A program made the position numbers and the translations under genes. Positions 14,563 through 23,460 of a stretch of DNA of 23,721 nucleotides are shown piece by piece. The stretch's first letter is position 1. The number at the start of each line of letters is the position of its first letter. The notes beneath the pieces are model-generated. The model made no database searches and was not told where the DNA came from. It worked only from the letters and a program-made list of their open reading frames with translations. This DNA comes from CAZXYF01 sp964644705 (lineage in GTDB: Bacteria > Planctomycetota > Brocadiia > SM23-32), in contig CAZXYF010000029.1 of NCBI GenBank assembly GCA_964644705.1, positions 1 to 23,721 on the forward strand. Direction: 5' to 3'.

Positions 14563-17058
14563 ATGCTCGATTTACTGCTTCACATTCTCGGTAAAGACAC
14601 CTCCCAGATCCCGCCGGGGGCTGATGTTGAGTTCACTTTCCGCCATGCCCCCGAATCGTGGATGGTATTCGTTTTGATTGCGGTGATGGGGGCGCTGCTC
14701 TACGGAATCTGGTGGTTCTACCGCAACGAAAACGACAACTGTTCCCGAACAATCAAATCCGTGCTTGCCGTGGTGCGCAGCACTGTTCTACTGCTCGCCG
14801 TATTGATCTTTCTGGCTCCTGCCATATCCTACTCGACACGCAGAATCATCAAACCATACGTGATGGTTCTGCTGGACAACTCGCTTTCCATGACAATCGA
14901 GGATCAATATCGGGACAGTTCGCGCATTGAGACTATCGCATCCGCCACCGGACTCAGCGCAGCCGACTTCGGGGATTCTCCCCCCTCCCGGGCTTTTATT
15001 CTCGACAAAATCCTGAGCCACAACCGGAACGAATTCATCCGTAGCCTCCGTCAGCGGGGCCACGTTCGCGTCATGTCCTTTTCTGATCACGTCCAGATGC
15101 GAGCCACGCTGGGCGCCCAACAGCCCGAACAGCTCCGACAGTTGATGGCGGATGACGATGGAGATTCAGACGCTCCCGTGGAAGACCGCATCCCCCCACT
15201 GACCCCGAAGGGGGAAGCCACCGACATCGCCGGTACCATTCAGAAGGCCCGCCGGCTGGGGGGAGATAAGCCCATTGCGGGGATGATACTCCTGAGCGAT
15301 GGACAGAACAATACGGGCAGGGACCCCGGTGCGGCGGCTTCACGCGCTGGAGCACAGCAAATCCCCATCTTCACTGCGGGCCTGGGAAACCCGAACGATC
15401 CGGTCAACATCCGGCTCGTCGATCTCTGGGCCCCCGAAAACGTATTCCAGAACGATCCGCTCACCCTGAAGGCATCAATCCAAACCAGGGGGATGAAGAA
15501 AACCACAGCGCAGCTGACGCTCCGGCGACGCCGGGTCGGCCAATCCGATGGCAAAAAGGAGGGCACACTCATTGGACGCAAGAACATATCCCTCCGGAGA
15601 GGATTACACACCATTAAACTGAAACATACACCGAAACGATCGGGCAAATTCATCTTTTCGGTGGTATTACAGACACCGGAGAAGGAGCTTCTGACCTCCG
15701 ACAACAGCGGATCCACCATGGTCTCAGTACTGGACAAACAGGTACGGGTGTTGTTGATCTCGGGGGCTCCCAACTGGAACTACCGGATGGTGAAGAATCT
15801 TCTGCTGCGGGACAAGACCGTCAACCTGAGCTGCTGGATGCAAACGATGTCCACCCGAATGCGGCAGGCGGGAGATACCGTCATCGACCATCTGCCTCGT
15901 TCCCGTGAGGAGCTTTTCAACTATGATGCCGTCCTTCTGTTCGATCCCAACCCCGTAGAAATCGGGAAGAAATGGATCAAAAAACTCAAAAACTTTATGG
16001 ACAAACGGGGGGGCGGAGTCATGTGGATGGCCGGCCCCCTCCACACTTTCGACTTCCTCACCGGGGCCAGCACCAGCGGAATACGGGACCTCCTACCGGT
16101 GCGCTTCGCCGGTATGCAATCAAATGTGCTCTCATCCCTGGGCAATACCTTCCCGCGCGAATGGCCACTCAAAGTGCCCCCGGCAGCGACGGACCATCCA
16201 CTCCTCCAGATCGACCCGGACACATCCGGCGCAAGTGCTTTCTGGGAGTCGCTCCCGGGCACCTACTGGAGTTTCCCGGCCAGTGCACCAAAACCCGGCG
16301 GACAGGTGCTTCTGGAGCACACGAACCCCGCCCTTTCCAGTTCCAATCAGCGGAGACCTCTTCTCGTGGCCGGCCGGTATGGATCCGGTCACTCACTGTA
16401 TATGGGATTTCGGAGCGCATGGCGATGGCGACGAGCCGACGAGGGTTATTTTGAGAGATTCTGGATCCAGGCTATCCGGTATCTCACCCGGGGCCGGCTG
16501 ACAAAAGGACGCAACCGCGGTCGCATTCTGACCAATCGCGGAACCTATGCCGTCGGAGATAATGTTGTCATCCGTGCCCGGCTCTACGATTCCAACTTCA
16601 CACCCCTTAAGCGGGACAGAGTAACGGTTAAATTGGATGCTCCAAACAGCAAGACCGTTAAGATTTCACTCCGTAAAATACCCAATACTCGGGGAAAATA
16701 CGAGGGAGCACTCACGGCCACCACAACTGGATTGAACCGTCTCAGTATTCATCTCAACAGCGGTAGCGGGGAACAGGTAACGATCAACCAGCAGTTTCGC
16801 GTGAAGATGCCAAAGGCCGAGTTGAACGACCCACGCATGAATAAAGCCCTTCTGGAGGAAATCGCTGACCGTTCCGGCGGACAGTTTGTCCCGCTTGATG
16901 AACTTCCGAACGTTTATCAGAACATGCCGGATCGTAAGAAAACAACGATCGTGCACGGTCGGCCCGTGCCGCTATGGGACACAAACCGCATGCTCGTTCT
17001 CATCGTTGTGCTATTGTCTCTGGAATGGGCGTTACGCAAACGATCTGGGTTGATGTGA
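14563..17058 (+). CDS. Large VWA membrane protein with amidotransferase-like domain
   Basis: 831 residues. Two hydrophobic segments (about 33-53 and 67-89) are followed by a VWA domain (about 97-275) with a full MIDAS: DNSLSM (D105, S107, S109), GEATD (T220) and LLSDGQNN (D246). Beta-rich domains come next, then an amidotransferase-like region (from about 390: VRVLLISGAPNWNYRMVKN, GGGVMWMAG), a FRSAWRWRR segment, a carboxypeptidase-regulatory-like beta domain near 670-760, and a C-terminal hydrophobic segment (about 804-822). It is a longer relative of the preceding protein, and the two may form a heteromeric periplasm-facing complex (inference). AGAGG lies only 3 nt before the ATG; the gap to the previous stop is 8 nt. 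Confidence 0.92.
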   Translation: MLDLLLHILGKDTSQIPPGADVEFTFRHAPESWMVFVLIAVMGALLYGIWWFYRNENDNCSRTIKSVLAVVRSTVLLLAVLIFLAPAISYSTRRIIKPYVMVLLDNSLSMTIEDQYRDSSRIETIASATGLSAADFGDSPPSRAFILDKILSHNRNEFIRSLRQRGHVRVMSFSDHVQMRATLGAQQPEQLRQLMADDDGDSDAPVEDRIPPLTPKGEATDIAGTIQKARRLGGDKPIAGMILLSDGQNNTGRDPGAAASRAGAQQIPIFTAGLGNPNDPVNIRLVDLWAPENVFQNDPLTLKASIQTRGMKKTTAQLTLRRRRVGQSDGKKEGTLIGRKNISLRRGLHTIKLKHTPKRSGKFIFSVVLQTPEKELLTSDNSGSTMVSVLDKQVRVLLISGAPNWNYRMVKNLLLRDKTVNLSCWMQTMSTRMRQAGDTVIDHLPRSREELFNYDAVLLFDPNPVEIGKKWIKKLKNFMDKRGGGVMWMAGPLHTFDFLTGASTSGIRDLLPVRFAGMQSNVLSSLGNTFPREWPLKVPPAATDHPLLQIDPDTSGASAFWESLPGTYWSFPASAPKPGGQVLLEHTNPALSSSNQRRPLLVAGRYGSGHSLYMGFRSAWRWRRADEGYFERFWIQAIRYLTRGRLTKGRNRGRILTNRGTYAVGDNVVIRARLYDSNFTPLKRDRVTVKLDAPNSKTVKISLRKIPNTRGKYEGALTATTTGLNRLSIHLNSGSGEQVTINQQFRVKMPKAELNDPRMNKALLEEIADRSGGQFVPLDELPNVYQNMPDRKKTTIVHGRPVPLWDTNRMLVLIVVLLSLEWALRKRSGLM

Positions 17059-17086
17059 ATTCGCAATTATTTTTCAGACAACTGAT

Positions 17087-19240
17087 ATGGCCGAGACTGA
17101 TCCCATAGAGCATATACGAAAACGACTCAGCCACCTGCGACTGGCAATCACCGCCACATTGCTGTCAAATGGGCTGAGCATCCTCACGGTGGGGACGGTT
17201 GCCTTTATGCTGTTGAGCCTTCTCGTGGATTTCTCAACCCACATGGACGTAGCACAGCGAGGTGTGGTTCTTGCTCTGGGTATTGGTGGTCTGGGGTACA
17301 TCATCTACACCCGCCTGGTCTGCCCCCTTCTCCATCCCTTGAGTGATGATGCCCTTGCAACACAGGTTGAAGCGCGCCATCGGGAGCTCTCGGACAACCT
17401 TCTCAATGCGGTCCAATTCGCGGATGGGGAGACATCAGTGCAGAAGGCTTCCCCGGCGATGATCAGAGAGAGCATCCAGGCTGGAGTCAATGCCGCTGAT
17501 GAGATCAACTGGAACGATATGATCAACAAAAGGAGACGCAATCTTCACCTCGCTGCCGCCCTCGGTGCGATCACCGCTACGCTGTTGTTCGTCGTCTTCC
17601 TGCCCTCCACGATGTCCCTCTGGTTTCACCGAAACATTTTGCTCCAACAGGATAATTGGCCCCGTGAAACATCTCTGCGAGTTATCGACGCCGACGAGGA
17701 TGCGCTCGTCGTTCCGGAGGGCGGCGATCTTCCGGTGACCATCGTTGCCAGTGCAAATGGAGTAATACCCGGGGAAATCATAGTTCAATCGAGGGCGCCC
17801 AACGGAAGCGCCATCAAGAAACGGTCACTCGCACCAACCGACGGAAACATCTTCCGGACCACATTTCGAAACGTCGAAGATCCATTCCAGTTCCGGGCGC
17901 GAGGAAACGACCACACAACCCGATGGTTCACCATCACCCCCCTGCCCCGCCCCCAACTGAGCAAGCTCACCCTTACCCTCCATCCCCCCGAATACAGCAG
18001 GGAAGAAGAGCGAATTTTACCCGCCGGACAATCCGCTTACTACTTTCTGAAGGGCAGTTCTCTTGCTATCCACGGACAATCGAGCAAATCACTCCGTCGG
18101 GTGCAGATCTGGCGTGACAACAAACACTTCCGCACACTGAATATACAGGGGACAAACACGTTCAGTACGACGATCCCCCCGCCCAATCTGGACGAAGGGA
18201 GGCACAGCCTTGTGCTGGTGGATCCCGCGGGGGTGAAGAGCAGTCGCCCGATCTCTTTTGTTTTACGCCGGAAACCCGACCGGAAACCAGACATCCAGGC
18301 CAATCTCACCGGAATCGACAATATGGTTCTGGCAAAAGCGGTTGTCCCCCTCCAGCTGAACATCACGGATGACTATGGGATTTCAGAGGCCTGGATCACT
18401 GCCCGCATAGAACGGGATGAGGGCCAGAACGCAACCCATGCTCTGAGACCAGCGCAACTGACGTCCAAAGTGAAGAAGAACGTGAGTGAAATAAATCATC
18501 GTGAACGCGTCAGCATGCAACAATTCGACGTCCTACCCGGCAACCGTGTCATACTGCGGGGTCGGGCAACCGACAACGATACCATCTCCGGTCCGAAAAA
18601 AGGGAGCTCTCCCCCCGTCACTCTGCGGGTGGTCACGGAGGATAAACTCAGGACCGTCCTCCAGAGGCGAGAAGAAACGCTGCACCAGCAGTTTCGCCGG
18701 ATGATTCAGGACCAAAAACAACTGCTGAAACGGTCCCGTCTTGCCGTATCGCGGATCGAAAGACAGGATGGCGTTTCATCCAAACAAAAGCAGGAAATAT
18801 CCAATATCCGCCGTTCCCAGCATAAAATGGCGCGACGCTCTAAGGATGTCGCAGGACAGTTCGCGAACATGGTCGATGTCATCCGCAACAATCGGCTTGA
18901 ACAGTCGAAGGGGCCAATGCAAACTCGGCTCACCCATCAAGTCATAACCCCCATTGACAGTCTGGCTCGCGATCTGAATCCTCGGGCAACCGAAGAGTTA
19001 AACTCAGCGCTGGCGAACACACAGAAGATCGCGAAATGTATCGGGAAGCTGCGTAGTGCTCAGAAGCTCCAAAATCGGATCATCACGCGAATGCACCGTA
19101 TCCAGGAGAACATGGCGCGATCCGAAACGATTCAGGAGGCCATAAAAGTCCTGCGTAACATTCTGCGTGAACAAAAACGCCTGAGAAAGAAGACAAAAGA
19201 GGAACAACGGGAAAGCGAGGAATCCATTTTTGAAGATTGA
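17087..19240 (+). CDS. DUF4175-like membrane protein with coiled-coil C-terminus
   Basis: 717 residues. Three hydrophobic segments (about 22-48, 58-80 and 152-175) flank a conserved-looking cytoplasmic helix (LSDDALATQVEARHRELSD). After NWPRETSLRV (190-199) come Ig-like beta domains, which probably lie outside the membrane. Residues about 530-717 are strongly charged and helical, rich in Gln, Arg and Lys, and probably coiled coil. The layout matches DUF4175-type proteins that follow MoxR/VWA genes in planctomycetes and relatives; the family name is a recollection of architecture, not a domain search. The gap to the previous gene is 28 nt and no clear ribosome binding site is visible. Confidence 0.85.
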   Translation: MAETDPIEHIRKRLSHLRLAITATLLSNGLSILTVGTVAFMLLSLLVDFSTHMDVAQRGVVLALGIGGLGYIIYTRLVCPLLHPLSDDALATQVEARHRELSDNLLNAVQFADGETSVQKASPAMIRESIQAGVNAADEINWNDMINKRRRNLHLAAALGAITATLLFVVFLPSTMSLWFHRNILLQQDNWPRETSLRVIDADEDALVVPEGGDLPVTIVASANGVIPGEIIVQSRAPNGSAIKKRSLAPTDGNIFRTTFRNVEDPFQFRARGNDHTTRWFTITPLPRPQLSKLTLTLHPPEYSREEERILPAGQSAYYFLKGSSLAIHGQSSKSLRRVQIWRDNKHFRTLNIQGTNTFSTTIPPPNLDEGRHSLVLVDPAGVKSSRPISFVLRRKPDRKPDIQANLTGIDNMVLAKAVVPLQLNITDDYGISEAWITARIERDEGQNATHALRPAQLTSKVKKNVSEINHRERVSMQQFDVLPGNRVILRGRATDNDTISGPKKGSSPPVTLRVVTEDKLRTVLQRREETLHQQFRRMIQDQKQLLKRSRLAVSRIERQDGVSSKQKQEISNIRRSQHKMARRSKDVAGQFANMVDVIRNNRLEQSKGPMQTRLTHQVITPIDSLARDLNPRATEELNSALANTQKIAKCIGKLRSAQKLQNRIITRMHRIQENMARSETIQEAIKVLRNILREQKRLRKKTKEEQRESEESIFED

Positions 19241-19274
19241 TTCTGAGTCTTGTTTATCCGTGTTATAATAAACA
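19241..19274 (+). promoter_or_regulatory. Candidate internal promoter with overlapping inverted repeat
   Basis: A perfect TATAAT (19264-19269) lies in an AT-rich patch between the DUF4175-like gene and the coiled-coil gene; the -35 at 17 nt spacing is TTCTGA, which is weak. A perfect 7-bp inverted repeat, TGTTTAT (19251-19257) and ATAAACA (19268-19274), overlaps the -10 and could be an operator. It would give the last three genes of the operon their own control, with a leader of about 60 nt. Confidence 0.4.
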
Positions 19275-19333
19275 TAAAATGGCCATGCGGAATGGCATAC
19301 GACTGAGTCTCACCCACATCCGTCAGGAACAAT

Positions 19334-21157
19334 ATGACAACGCGAGCAACCACAATCGTCTGGGCTTTCGTCCTCACGCTGATAGTGCCTGGCCCCGCAT
19401 TCGTTCGGGCTGCGGACAGGGATGAGATGAAATCCTCCTCCCCGCTCGCCATACATCAGGAAGGTCTCTCGACCAGAATGGGGACTTTACAGGAGAAAAT
19501 TCTCCGGCTGACCCAAAAGCTGCGCAAGGATGATCCCGCTCGCGCCGATGCACTGCTGCAGGCCGTCAAGAATATAAAAGAAAAAAAACTCCAGCCACGC
19601 ATGAAGGAGATATCCACTCTGCTCAATCATGACAACTTCCACACCGCGACTTCAGAGCAGCAGGCAATCATACGCGACATCAGAAACATTATCGACTCCC
19701 TCACAAAGCGTGACAGCTACTACGAACAGCTGCAGAAAGAGATTGAACAGCTCCAGCAATGGCGAAAACGGGTCAATCAGCTCAGCCGCGAAGAGTGGCA
19801 ACAGAAAAGGAACACTGAGAAGCTCAGCGATCTTAAGAAGGCTAAACAGCGGTTGGCGGACCAGATACGGCAGGCCAAGAAACTGCACGACCAGCAGCGT
19901 TCTGTTCTCAAACAAACCCGAAAAACTCGGGAAACGGGCCAGCAGAACTTCTCATCGATCAACAAACAGCAGAAGCAGATCCAGAAGAAAACCAGAAAGC
20001 TGGCCCAACAACTCGGAAAAAAAGGCTCGCAATTACAGTCCCCTCCTGAATCTCGGCAACCTGAGCCCGGCCAGAAAAGCCTGAAACAGGCTTCACAACA
20101 TCAGAAAAACAGTTCGGACAAACTGACCGCCCGAAAAGGGGCATCGGCTGAGAAGGCTCAGAAGAAGGCCATGGAAGACCTCACCAAAGCACTGAAAAAG
20201 CTCCGGCAGGAGAAAAAGCGATTGGCCTCCCTGTCGCCGGAAGATATGAAACAAATGGCCCAAAAACAGCGACAAACGAAACGGAAAACCCGCTCACTGC
20301 AAAAACAGATGAAACGGGCGGAGATGGGTCAGACCCCAAAAACTCTCCAATCCGCCACTGACAAAATGTCCAGTGCTTCCAAACAGCTCGGCCGGAAGAA
20401 CCCACAGACCGCTTCCGATCACCAAACAAAAGCCCATAAGAAACTCCAGAAGGCCCGCCAACAAATTGACAGAAAACTTTCGGAGCTGCGGAACCAGCAG
20501 CGCAGCGCCTTACTATCCAAACTTATCAATATGTTCGACGGAATGCTGAACAAGCATAAGCAAATCACTGAGGAAACTGTCGAGTTAGATATGCTCAAAA
20601 GCGATGGAACATGGAGCCGTGCCCATCGCGTACGGTGCGCCGCTCTCGCCGACGGAGAATCCGATCTGGCCACAACCGGCCGGACAGCGTTGCAAATGAT
20701 GCTGGATAATGGATCACCCGTGGTATTCCCCCGGGTTGCCCGGGGGCTTATTCATGACCTGACAACCACCAGCAAGCGGCTCAGCGCCGAGAAAACCGGC
20801 TCGGGGACAAACGAGCTGCAAAAAGAGATCCAGAAGACCCTGGAGGATTTTCTGGCGGCGCTCAGGATGGCCCGGGATAATCCGCCGCCCAGGAAGAGCA
20901 AAGGCAAGAAAGGAAACAGGAAAAAGAAGCCGCCACTGATCAACCTGCTGGCGGAGCTGAAACTGCTGCGTAATCTCCAGAAAAGGGTGAACTCCCGAAC
21001 GACGGCTCTGGCAGAAGAAGCGCCGGATTCTCCACACCGCGTCAAAAAACTCCACCCGTTGGCCGACAGCCAGAAAAACGTCCTCGATATGGCCACCGAA
21101 CTCCGGAACAAACTCGAAACAGAAGCTCGTAGAAACGCCCCAGGAGGAGGACAATAA
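19334..21157 (+). CDS. Exported, basic coiled-coil protein
   Basis: 607 residues. A signal peptide (about 7-26, ending FVRA) is followed by a very long Lys/Gln/Arg-rich helical region (about 45-400) with repeated QKQ/KKL patterns, expected to form coiled coils. A more conserved-looking core lies at about 422-510: WSRAHRVRCAALADGESDLA, then TALQMMLDNGSPVVFPRVA; a similar VVFP-containing stretch is familiar from uncharacterised proteins next to planctomycete VWA genes. The tail (about 510-607) is Lys/Pro-rich then helical. AGGA lies about 6 nt before the ATG. Fold and partners are unknown; given its neighbours it probably sits in the periplasm with the VWA proteins. Confidence 0.85.
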   Translation: MTTRATTIVWAFVLTLIVPGPAFVRAADRDEMKSSSPLAIHQEGLSTRMGTLQEKILRLTQKLRKDDPARADALLQAVKNIKEKKLQPRMKEISTLLNHDNFHTATSEQQAIIRDIRNIIDSLTKRDSYYEQLQKEIEQLQQWRKRVNQLSREEWQQKRNTEKLSDLKKAKQRLADQIRQAKKLHDQQRSVLKQTRKTRETGQQNFSSINKQQKQIQKKTRKLAQQLGKKGSQLQSPPESRQPEPGQKSLKQASQHQKNSSDKLTARKGASAEKAQKKAMEDLTKALKKLRQEKKRLASLSPEDMKQMAQKQRQTKRKTRSLQKQMKRAEMGQTPKTLQSATDKMSSASKQLGRKNPQTASDHQTKAHKKLQKARQQIDRKLSELRNQQRSALLSKLINMFDGMLNKHKQITEETVELDMLKSDGTWSRAHRVRCAALADGESDLATTGRTALQMMLDNGSPVVFPRVARGLIHDLTTTSKRLSAEKTGSGTNELQKEIQKTLEDFLAALRMARDNPPPRKSKGKKGNRKKKPPLINLLAELKLLRNLQKRVNSRTTALAEEAPDSPHRVKKLHPLADSQKNVLDMATELRNKLETEARRNAPGGGQ

Positions 21158-21160
21158 CCG

Positions 21161-22228
21161 ATGGCATCCCGGATTATTACATGCGTGCTGATTGCGTTTT
21201 TTTCCGTCCATTGCGTGCATGGCGCCTTTGGGAACAAAAAAACGGACAAAAAGGAACGTGTGGCTCCCGCCCGACAGTTTCTACAATGGCACAAAAAGCA
21301 TAATATCCTGTCGGAAAAAAAACACAAGATGGTCCGGCAGAGATTCGCATCTGCCGCCAGACTCGGGGCCAGCCCCCCGACCATCTCCGACGTTCTAAGT
21401 TTTGCGTATCCTGAATTCAAACGGGCACTCATCCAGCTCAACAACGAACAACCCGACCGGGCGCTGGAGCATCTGGCCCCGCTGAAAAAAAGCAAAGATC
21501 CATATCTGGTATCAAACGCCAGGCTGTATGCGGCCCGGGCCTATATGCAAAACGGCAATTACGAAAAAGCATCTCCCCTGCTGCAGTCCGTGATCAGGAA
21601 GGGGCTGGCCCGAGTGCACAGCCCGAGCAATACCATGCTCGATCTCGCCTTATCGCAAACGAGAACTCTGCAGAATGAGAAAGCCCTCAAGAACTTGAAA
21701 GCATTCAGAAACGAATTCCCCGACGCATCGGCTCCCCAGAAAGCTCAGGCACAGCAGCTGTTTCGGGAAATCATGCTGGCGCGACGGAACCCCGTGCATG
21801 AGATCGAGCGGCTGATGGGCTACAGCCATCGACGGATACAACTCAACAAGCTTGGACCGGTGACTCAGGAAAAGCAGAAACGCGTCGTTGATTCCCTGAA
21901 CAAGCTTATCAAAAAGATCAAGAAGCAACAGAAGTCCCGGAGTGGTGCTTCCGGCGCAGGAGCAGGAGGCCGAACTGGTGGTGGTATGGCCGCCCCCGGT
22001 GGAACTTCACCGGATGGCGGTCCCGCTTCAAAGTCCCAGCTCACCGGGGGCGGCAACAAAACCGGCCCGCTTGATCGGATCATGCGTGGGAAGATGAGCG
22101 GATCATGGGGAAATCTCCCCCCCAAAGAACGCGAACAGGCACTGAATCACATCCAGTCAAAATATCCCGAACGCTATCGTGAACTGGTGGAACAGTATTA
22201 CAAGAGCCTTCAGGACGAAGGAGAATAA
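21161..22228 (+). CDS. Exported TPR-like protein with C-terminal WGxLPP motif
   Basis: 355 residues. A signal peptide covers about 1-22. Residues about 75-210 are helical-repeat (TPR-like): ALIQLNNEQPDRALEHLAPL and LYAARAYMQNGNYEKASPLL are typical. A basic helix (about 235-265) leads to a Gly/Ser/Ala-rich flexible linker (about 268-310). The C-terminus holds WGNLPPKER, then YPERYRELVEQYYKSL, a motif I know from exported proteins of planctomycetes and verrucomicrobia, often at the end of otherwise different proteins. It may be a docking helix pair. GGAGG lies about 12 nt before the ATG; the gap from the previous gene is 3 nt. Confidence 0.85.
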   Translation: MASRIITCVLIAFFSVHCVHGAFGNKKTDKKERVAPARQFLQWHKKHNILSEKKHKMVRQRFASAARLGASPPTISDVLSFAYPEFKRALIQLNNEQPDRALEHLAPLKKSKDPYLVSNARLYAARAYMQNGNYEKASPLLQSVIRKGLARVHSPSNTMLDLALSQTRTLQNEKALKNLKAFRNEFPDASAPQKAQAQQLFREIMLARRNPVHEIERLMGYSHRRIQLNKLGPVTQEKQKRVVDSLNKLIKKIKKQQKSRSGASGAGAGGRTGGGMAAPGGTSPDGGPASKSQLTGGGNKTGPLDRIMRGKMSGSWGNLPPKEREQALNHIQSKYPERYRELVEQYYKSLQDEGE

Positions 22229-22233
22229 CACCG

Positions 22234-23415
22234 ATGCGGTCGTTCCCCCTCATATTGACTATCATTCTCACCGTCATTCCGTGGTCCGGTGTGTACAGCA
22301 CGGAAATAACAACTCTTACAGGATCAACCACCACAAGCAAAATCAGGTCCATCACTCCGAACGGACGGGTTTCCATCGCCGGGAAGGATGATCCGATCAA
22401 CCTCCAGCAAATCCGCTCCATACATACCGGACGAACCATCGAGAAATTATCAGCCACAACCCCGCGGATGTACCTGGTTGGGGGCGGTCGGCTCTATGTA
22501 CACAACGTCTCGTTTGATTTTGATGCCATCAATTTTGAGTGGATAAGTAATCGCAGAGATCTTCCGTTGCGCTACAGTCGTGCCCTGATTCTCTCGTCCC
22601 GGGAAGCAGAGAACAGCAGCGCTGCGCGTATCACCAGGCTGATTGACCAAAAGCTTGATAAGGATCGAGCTCTGGCCCGGAAAAATGGAAAGCTGGTAGC
22701 TGTCAGCTGCTTCGTCAGCGCCCTTGATTCGGACACACTCACCGTGGATTATGAAGGAGAGGAGCGCAACATTGCCCGCAACAGCCTGACGGGGATTGTG
22801 CTGGCCAGGACAGCGGAGCCCCCCAATCGGCGGGGACACTGTTTTATAACCCTGACCGACGGTTCCACGATATGGGGGGATATCGTCCAACTCAAAAAGA
22901 ACAAACTCACCATTTCGGCTTTCCCGGATATCAATTTTGACATTCCATGGAAACGGGTCGCCCGGCTCAAAGTAAACAGCACAAAGATGGTTTACGTTTC
23001 GGAGTTGGAACCTGTTTCGGTGGAACAAAAAGCCATCGTCACCTATCCGTGGAAATACCAGCGGGATAGAGACGTCATGGGCAATGATCTTGAACTCGGC
23101 GGGACGAAGTACGACAGGGGACTGGGCGTTCACTCTGAGTGCCACCTGACCTACAGTATGAAAGGCGGATATGACACATTCATTACGGTGATCGGCATAG
23201 ATGACGACACGGGGCAACGGGGAGATTGTCTTTTCCAGGTGTATGGCAATGGAAAGAAACTGTATGAACAACGAGTAAAAGGAACGGACGCACCCAGACG
23301 GATTAACGTTGACATCAGCGGAAATAACCGGATAAGACTGTCCGTGATCCCTGGTAAGAATTTCGACATCGCCGATAACGCAAACTGGTGCGATGCCCGC
23401 TTCATAAAACAATGA
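22234..23415 (+). CDS. Exported NPCBM-domain protein
   Basis: 393 residues. A signal peptide (about 1-22) is followed by two short beta modules with the pattern 'TLTG...IRSI' (about 25-65) and 'TLTDGSTIWGDIVQL...VARLKV' (about 205-250), probably SH3- or Sm-like barrels. The C-terminal domain (about 255-393) is NPCBM-like (novel putative carbohydrate-binding module): LELGGTKYDRGLGVHSE, then TFITVIGIDDD and LFQVYGNGKKLYE. NPCBM domains usually sit on glycosidases and bind sugars; here there is no catalytic domain. AAGGAG overlaps the end of the previous gene and the gap is 5 nt. It is the last gene of the operon. Confidence 0.88.
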   Translation: MRSFPLILTIILTVIPWSGVYSTEITTLTGSTTTSKIRSITPNGRVSIAGKDDPINLQQIRSIHTGRTIEKLSATTPRMYLVGGGRLYVHNVSFDFDAINFEWISNRRDLPLRYSRALILSSREAENSSAARITRLIDQKLDKDRALARKNGKLVAVSCFVSALDSDTLTVDYEGEERNIARNSLTGIVLARTAEPPNRRGHCFITLTDGSTIWGDIVQLKKNKLTISAFPDINFDIPWKRVARLKVNSTKMVYVSELEPVSVEQKAIVTYPWKYQRDRDVMGNDLELGGTKYDRGLGVHSECHLTYSMKGGYDTFITVIGIDDDTGQRGDCLFQVYGNGKKLYEQRVKGTDAPRRINVDISGNNRIRLSVIPGKNFDIADNANWCDARFIKQ

Positions 23416-23429
23416 CAGATCGGATAATG

Positions 23430-23460
23430 ATGCCAAAATGCAATTATTGACTGGCATTTT
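23430..23460 (+). terminator. Weak intrinsic terminator-like hairpin at the operon end
   Basis: Fifteen bases past the NPCBM gene stop, ATGCCA (23430-23435) pairs with TGGCAT (23452-23457), followed by TTT. An alternative pairing is AAAATGC (23435-23441) with GCATTTT (23454-23460). The stem is short and not GC-rich, so termination would be inefficient. Its position at the end of the operon is what makes it plausible. Confidence 0.35.

Noticed and set aside
20752..21495. 247-codon minus-strand frame opposite the coiled-coil and TPR genes
   Set aside because: Ser/Leu/Phe-rich composition is the reverse reading of Lys/Gln codons; no domain or ribosome binding site.
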